Source: an uncultured Roseburia sp. (lineage in GTDB: Bacteria; Bacillota; Clostridia; Lachnospirales; Lachnospiraceae). Taken from it: DNA of 47,266 bases. Of the stretch, positions 43,301-47,266 are shown piece by piece. A program made the translations under genes and the position numbers. The notes below the pieces were generated by a model. The model had not been told where the DNA came from. It worked only from the letters and a program-made list of their open reading frames with translations, and searched no databases. The DNA is taken from the NCBI GenBank assembly GCA_900550935.1, contig URUD01000018.1, positions 1-47,266 on the forward strand, in the 5' to 3' direction. Each line of letters opens with the position of its first letter. The first letter of the stretch is position 1.

Positions 43301-43784
43301 AGGCATCTGGGGTGCGATCGCATCCATTCTGCTGATTTTATTTGACCAATGGACCAAACATCTTGCAGTAGTGAAATTAAAGGGACAGAATGCCTTTGTC
43401 ATCTGGGACAAAGTGTTTGAACTGCGTTACCTGGAAAACCGGGGTGCATCCTTTGGTATTTTTCAAAACCAACGCTGGCCGTTGATCATCTTTACTATTG
43501 TGGTATTGATCGGACTGGTTTATATTTTCTTTCGGCGGATCCCGAATGAACGTCATTATTTCCCGCTGAATCTGATCGCAGTCCTTTTCTTTGCTGGCGC
43601 GATCGGTAATTTTATTGATCGGTTACGATTTGGTTATGTGGTAGATTTTTTCTATTTCTGCCTGATTGATTTCCCGATTTTTAACATGGCGGATATTTAT
43701 GTTGTGATCGCAGCATGCCTGTTGATCATTTTGGGATTATTCTACTATAAAGACGAAGATTGGGAACGGATTTTGAAACGATGA
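43287..43784 (+). CDS. lspA: Lipoprotein signal peptidase II
   Basis: Membrane aspartic protease that removes signal peptides from lipoproteins. 165 residues, four helices. The catalytic aspartates are D111 (GNFIDRL) and D136 (FNMADIY), and NRGASFGIF near 52-60 is conserved. GGAGGAAT precedes the ATG within aroB. The stop overlaps the next ATG (ATGA). It would serve the predicted lipoprotein carboxypeptidase of this window, among others. Confidence 0.95.
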   Translation: MSANKGIWGAIASILLILFDQWTKHLAVVKLKGQNAFVIWDKVFELRYLENRGASFGIFQNQRWPLIIFTIVVLIGLVYIFFRRIPNERHYFPLNLIAVLFFAGAIGNFIDRLRFGYVVDFFYFCLIDFPIFNMADIYVVIAACLLIILGLFYYKDEDWERILKR

Positions 43785-44692
43785 ATAAAGAACAATTTGA
43801 AGTAGAGATCGAACATGAAGGGGAACGTCTTGACAAATATCTGAACCTGATATTTGAAGAGAAGTCCCGTTCTTTTTTTCAGAAATTAATAAAAGAGGGG
43901 CAGGTACTCGTAAATGATACGGCTCAAAAGGCAAATTACCGCTTAAAGGTGGAAGATATCGTTACCATGACGATCCCGGATGCGGTTGAGACTCCGATCG
44001 TACCGGAAAACATCCCGCTTGACATCTTATACGAAGATGAGGATGTATTGGTGGTAAATAAGCCGAAGGGAATGGTCGTACATCCTTCTGCCGGACATTA
44101 CAGCGGTACGCTTGTAAATGCGATCATGTATCACTGCAAGGATAGTTTATCCGGGATCAATGGCGAAGTCCGTCCTGGCATTGTGCACCGCATCGATATG
44201 GATACGACAGGTTCCCTGATCGTGTGCAAGAATGATGAGAGCCATATCTGTATCGCAGAACAGATCAAGGAACACAGTGTCAACCGCAGATACCGCGGTA
44301 TCGTGTGTGGAAATGTCAAAGAGGATGAGGGAACGATCAATGCTCCGATCGGACGTCATCCGGTAGAGCGAAAGAAGATGGCGATCAATGAGAAGAACGG
44401 AAAGCCTGCCATTACCCATTACAAAGTCTTAAAACGGTTTGAACGCTATACTTATATGGAGTTTCAGCTTGAAACAGGCCGTACCCACCAGATTCGTGTT
44501 CATATGGCAAGTATCGGACATCCGTTATTGGGAGATACTCTGTATTCCAGCGGGAAAAACCCTTATAAGCTACAGGGACAGACACTGCATGCGATGACGA
44601 TTGGCTTTATCCATCCGCGGACGAATGCCTATATGGAGGTCAGCGCACCGTTGCCGGAGTATTTCGAAAGATTATTACAGATTATTCCTTAA
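43781..44692 (+). CDS. RluD-family 23S rRNA pseudouridine synthase
   Basis: 303 residues from ATG 43781 (overlapping lspA by ATGA); the TTG 43760 extension has no support. An S4 domain (about 12-60) leads to the catalytic domain with the aspartate D139 in HRIDMDTTG. LETGRTHQIRVHMASIGHPLLGD near 230-252 is the family signature. lspA followed by an rlu gene is the common order in Firmicutes. Precise target (1911/1915/1917 region or another) cannot be told. Confidence 0.93.
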   Translation: MNKEQFEVEIEHEGERLDKYLNLIFEEKSRSFFQKLIKEGQVLVNDTAQKANYRLKVEDIVTMTIPDAVETPIVPENIPLDILYEDEDVLVVNKPKGMVVHPSAGHYSGTLVNAIMYHCKDSLSGINGEVRPGIVHRIDMDTTGSLIVCKNDESHICIAEQIKEHSVNRRYRGIVCGNVKEDEGTINAPIGRHPVERKKMAINEKNGKPAITHYKVLKRFERYTYMEFQLETGRTHQIRVHMASIGHPLLGDTLYSSGKNPYKLQGQTLHAMTIGFIHPRTNAYMEVSAPLPEYFERLLQIIP

Positions 44693-44707
44693 ATTTACAT
44701 AAAATTC

Positions 44708-44736
44708 TTTCAATTTTGGTAAAAATGTATTATAAT
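44708..44736 (+). promoter_or_regulatory. Possible promoter of the cytidylate-kinase-like gene
   Basis: A perfect -10 TATAAT (44731-44736) with a poor -35 TTTCAA (44708-44713) at 17 bases. The region is AT-rich. Predicted start near 44743. Confidence 0.4.
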
Positions 44737-44808
44737 TAAAGCATGAAAGGAATATGTTTTGTAATAAATGAACAGCATTTTCGATGACAGAAAGGCATGG
44801 TGACTTGT

Positions 44809-45438
44809 ATGGGAAACAAAATTTATACAATCGGACGTGAATTTGGAAGCGGCGGAAAAGAGGTTGGAGAAAAACTTGCAGAACGGTTAGGTATTAAGCT
44901 GTATGACAAAGAACTTTTACAGCAGGCAGCCAAAGAGAGCGGTTTCTGTGAAGAAATTTTCGAAAATCATGATGAAAAGCCGACGAACAGTTTTTTATAT
45001 TCTCTGGTCATGGATACCTATTCGGTAAATGGTTATTCTTCCGCACCATTTCTTGATATGCCATTGAACCACAAGGTATTTCTTGCACAGTTTGACACGA
45101 TCAAAAAGATTGCTGCAAATGAGTCCTGTGTGATCGTGGGAAGATGTGCAGATTATGCACTGGCTGAAAATCCAGACTGCATCAATGTTTTCATTCATGC
45201 GGATATAAACGAGAGGATCAAGACCGTCAGCAAACGTCTCAATGTTACAGAAAATAAGGCTAAGGATATCATCCAGAAAAGGGATAAGCAGCGCGCCAGC
45301 TATTATAACTACTATACCAGCAAGAAGTGGGGTGACTCCACCAGTTATCATCTGACACTGGATGCCAGCAAACTTGGTCTGGATGGTTGTGTGGAGATGA
45401 TCCTGAAGTATCGTGAGATCTTAGATGCAGCGAAATAA
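44809..45438 (+). CDS. Cytidylate kinase-like (AAK6-type) protein
   Basis: 209 residues from ATG 44809 (GGTGA five bases upstream); ATG 44797 is possible but its AAGG lies too close. The P-loop is GREFGSGGKEVGEKLAERLG (about 9-28), typical of the cytidylate-kinase-like family in Firmicutes. CVIVGRCADYAL (near 105-116) follows. KRDKQRASYYNYYTSKKWG (162-180) carries the lid-type positive residues. True Cmk is a different, usually longer family, so the substrate is open. Terminated by the strong hairpin at 45535. Confidence 0.85.
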   Translation: MGNKIYTIGREFGSGGKEVGEKLAERLGIKLYDKELLQQAAKESGFCEEIFENHDEKPTNSFLYSLVMDTYSVNGYSSAPFLDMPLNHKVFLAQFDTIKKIAANESCVIVGRCADYALAENPDCINVFIHADINERIKTVSKRLNVTENKAKDIIQKRDKQRASYYNYYTSKKWGDSTSYHLTLDASKLGLDGCVEMILKYREILDAAK

Positions 45439-45534
45439 GGATGCTACATAAGACATACCAGGGATGAAGGTGCTGCAAGCACAAATATATTGTTATAAAC
45501 AATAGAAGATACGTTTTGCAAATATTCTATTATT

Positions 45535-45572
45535 AAAAAAGGATTGCACTATGAGTGGTGCAATCCTTTTTT
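45535..45572. terminator. Bidirectional terminator between converging units
   Basis: AAAAAAGGATTGCAC (45535-45549) and GTGCAATCCTTTTTT (45558-45572) pair perfectly over 15 bases around an eight-base loop. The T-run on the + strand and A-run before it suit stopping from both sides. Confidence 0.95.
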
Positions 45573-45624
45573 GTTCATTTTAAGCTTTTAACTTTTGGTG
45601 GGCATTTTTTGCTTTTACTTAGTT

Positions 45625-46674
45625 TTAGACATCACGCAGTTTTACATATTTTGCAGCACTTCGTCTGCGGTCATCATCAAGTGCAGCATAATGTTTCCGT
45701 GTGGTATTGACGTCTTTGTGTCCCAAAACATCTGCAACCAGGTAAATATCGCCGGTTTCCCGGTAAAGAGAGGTACCGTAGGTACTACGCAGTTTATGCG
45801 GTGTGATGTGTTTTAAACTGGTGACGAGTTTGGCATATTTTTTAACCAGATTTTCAACGGAACGGACACTGATCCGTTTGTTTTGCAGGGATAAAAAGAG
45901 AGCGTTGGTACTGCCGTCCTCGGCGGTTATTTTCTGCCGTTCCACCATATATTCCAAAAGGGCATTCCGCACTTCCTCTCCGAAATAGACGATCACTTCG
46001 GCACCACCTTTCCGATGTATTTTGATGCCATTATTTTTGAAATCCACATCATCTATATCAAGTCCGACACACTCAGATACACGGATCCCAGTGCCAAGCA
46101 GCAATGTCATCATGGCAAGATCCCTGGTCTTGGTCTTTTCATGGTATTGTTTTTGGCGTTTGGTCAGGCTTTCCCCGGATTCAACCTCGTCCAACAGTTT
46201 TGCAACTTCATCGATGTCCAGCCGGGTAATATTTTTTTCGTGTATTTTGGGCATGTCTACCTTTACAGCAGGGTCGGTCTGGATCAGCTCATTTTTATAA
46301 AAATAGCGGTAAAAGGTGCGCAGAGAGGCAAGCTTCCGCTTGATGCCGCGTTCTTCGTTCGTGTGTTCTTCGCCATCTTTTTCATAATATTTCAGGTAGG
46401 AGAGATACTCCTCAATATCCATGGGCGTGATTTCATCTAACATGGCAAGCGGAAACTGTGTAATCTCCATTTTGGCATAAACCGGGTTGTTTTCATGGAT
46501 ATAATCAAAAAAACAGCCAATATCATAGGCATAGGCGATCCTTGTACGAGAAGAAGTGGTTGGTTCTATTCCAATAAAAAACTGTTTGCAAAAAGGCGGC
46601 AGACCAGATAACATCTTTCGCAGTTTTACTTCATTTTTCTTATTGACATCTTCATAATATGCTTTTTCCTTCAT
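45625..46674 (-). CDS. Tyrosine recombinase/integrase (XerC/D type)
   Basis: Site-specific recombinase, 349 residues. An N-terminal SAM-like core-binding domain (about 40-130) leads to the catalytic domain with the full set R198 (GTGIRVSE), K222, H293 and R296 (HKLRST), H319 (LGHKD) and Y329. AAGGAGG lies seven bases before the ATG. Its start overlaps the upstream ttcA-type gene by 23 bases. No att-like repeat, integrase neighbours or cargo are seen, and the conserved-looking context favours a chromosomal XerC/D-like role, perhaps dimer resolution with FtsK. A mobile origin cannot be excluded. Confidence 0.92.
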   Translation of the reverse strand: MKEKAYYEDVNKKNEVKLRKMLSGLPPFCKQFFIGIEPTTSSRTRIAYAYDIGCFFDYIHENNPVYAKMEITQFPLAMLDEITPMDIEEYLSYLKYYEKDGEEHTNEERGIKRKLASLRTFYRYFYKNELIQTDPAVKVDMPKIHEKNITRLDIDEVAKLLDEVESGESLTKRQKQYHEKTKTRDLAMMTLLLGTGIRVSECVGLDIDDVDFKNNGIKIHRKGGAEVIVYFGEEVRNALLEYMVERQKITAEDGSTNALFLSLQNKRISVRSVENLVKKYAKLVTSLKHITPHKLRSTYGTSLYRETGDIYLVADVLGHKDVNTTRKHYAALDDDRRRSAAKYVKLRDV

Positions 46675-47266
46675 GAGAGACCTCCTTATTATTTTGATCT
46701 GTCACGCGGTCTGGCCAGTCGGGAAGATCTGCGTTTGTGATGGCGTGGAACAGTCTTGTCTTTACGCCTGGATTGTCGAGATTGATCTGGCGGATCAGAT
46801 CTTTGGCATATTGCCGTTTTGTCGCACCATCTACCGGACAGGGATTTTTCACAACCGGAAGCTGGTACTTGTTGCGAAATCCTTTGACATCTGCCTCAGA
46901 AACATAGATGAGAGGGCGGATAATGGTAAGTCCTGTCTGATCCAGATATGTTTTCGGTGAAAAGGAATAAAAACGTCCTTCATAGATCAGGGATAAAAAC
47001 ATGGTTTCAATCAGATCATCCTGATGATGTGCATAGGCTACCTTATTACATCCAAGTGCAAGGACAGCATCATTCAAGGCACCTTTTCGCATTTTGGCAC
47101 AGAGAGAGCAGGGTGATGTACCTTTTTTATTCTGTTCTAATATCTTCCCTATCTCCGTTGGAATGACATGATAGGGAACTTCAAGTTCTTCGCATAGCGT
47201 TCGGACAGGGCTAAGGTCAAACGAATCATAACCCAGATCAACGGTAACCGCCAGTAATTCAAATGA
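46652..47266 (-). CDS. TtcA/TilS-like tRNA 2-thiocytidine synthase (5' partial)
   Basis: The frame runs off the right edge, so 204 residues of the C-terminal part are visible. CSLCAKMRKGALNDAV (near 47075-47120) carries the CxxC of the TtcA group. AYAHHQDDLIETMFL and NPCPVDGATKR give the third cysteine and the family region. The PP-loop (SGGKDS) should lie just outside. TtcA thiolates cytidine 32 of tRNA and uses an iron-sulphur cluster held by these cysteines. The visible frame starts SFELLAVTVDLGYDS. It overlaps the recombinase start by 23 bases and is presumably co-transcribed with it. Confidence 0.9.
   Translation of the reverse strand, partial: SFELLAVTVDLGYDSFDLSPVRTLCEELEVPYHVIPTEIGKILEQNKKGTSPCSLCAKMRKGALNDAVLALGCNKVAYAHHQDDLIETMFLSLIYEGRFYSFSPKTYLDQTGLTIIRPLIYVSEADVKGFRNKYQLPVVKNPCPVDGATKRQYAKDLIRQINLDNPGVKTRLFHAITNADLPDWPDRVTDQNNKEVSHEGKSIL

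Noticed and set aside
45439..45534. dif or attachment site near the recombinase
   Set aside because: I could not match any 28-base dif-like palindrome by eye in the gap.
45573..46674. Prophage or insertion element carrying the tyrosine recombinase
   Set aside because: No terminal repeats, phage genes or cargo are seen, and the gene overlaps a tRNA-modification gene.

Overview
The window reads as a chromosomal core segment of an anaerobic, spore-forming Firmicute of the family Lachnospiraceae, most like the Roseburia/Agathobacter group. This assignment rests on protein character and gene order only; no database search was run. Supporting traits are moderate GC, purine-rich Shine-Dalgarno sites, low-GC Gram-positive cell-wall and division genes, formate-tetrahydrofolate ligase beside FolD, and sporulation families (YqfC, YqfD, a SpoVB/MurJ-type flippase, a BofC-like protein). 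About 47 genes fill the window. Most lie on the + strand in tight operons, and several neighbours overlap by ATGA. I see no tRNA or rRNA gene, CRISPR array, insertion sequence or prophage. No stretch over 300 bases lacks a gene.

Layout. 1-6.3 kb: ftsK (5' end outside the window), fhs and folD for one-carbon metabolism, and an unusual zinc-ribbon/TPR membrane protein. 6.3-7.4 kb: a minus-strand pair of a small membrane protein and xpt. 7.5-9.5 kb: rlmH, nth and a secreted CAP-domain protein ending at a strong terminator. 9.6-17.3 kb: pyrimidine-nucleoside phosphorylase, then yqfC-yqfD-phoH-(degenerate PgpH-like)-ybeY, a lipid-linked flippase and a BofC-like protein. 17.3-28.7 kb: two FAD oxidoreductases, mutS-thyX-like-mutL-miaA-ynbB, and radC with its own promoter and a structured leader. 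28.7-37.7 kb: the elongation/division cluster mreB-mreC-mreD-PBP2, minD-minE, a RodA/FtsW protein, mgsA and a lipoprotein D-Ala-D-Ala carboxypeptidase. 37.7-38.7 kb: a small P-loop protein with a near-consensus promoter, converging on a DUF378 gene. 38.7-45.4 kb: an HlyD-like protein, ylmE, sepF, ylmH, aroB, lspA, rluD-type synthase and a cytidylate-kinase-like protein. 45.6 kb to the end, minus strand: a tyrosine recombinase and a TtcA-type tRNA-thiolation protein cut by the window edge.

How the genes fit together. Much of the window serves envelope growth and division: MreBCD with PBP2 and RodA for side-wall synthesis, MinDE and SepF for septum placement, a D,D-carboxypeptidase for trimming, LspA for lipoproteins and FtsK for DNA translocation. 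The rest is genome maintenance (MutS/MutL, endonuclease III, RadC), RNA maturation (RlmH, YbeY, MiaA, RluD type, TtcA type), and nucleotide or one-carbon metabolism (Fhs, FolD, Xpt, Pdp, ThyX-like).

I found no obvious new defence or mobile system. The most unusual signals are: a PgpH-position protein whose HD dyad is lost; a structured radC leader that shares a hairpin block with a second leader 11 kb away; a triple 10-bp-phased repeat between a forespore-type and a vegetative promoter; near-leaderless starts for yqfC and a flavoprotein gene; a MinE lacking its membrane-targeting N-terminus with no MinC beside it; a ThyX-like protein without the RHR signature in register; and a roughly 230-residue insertion in PBP2.
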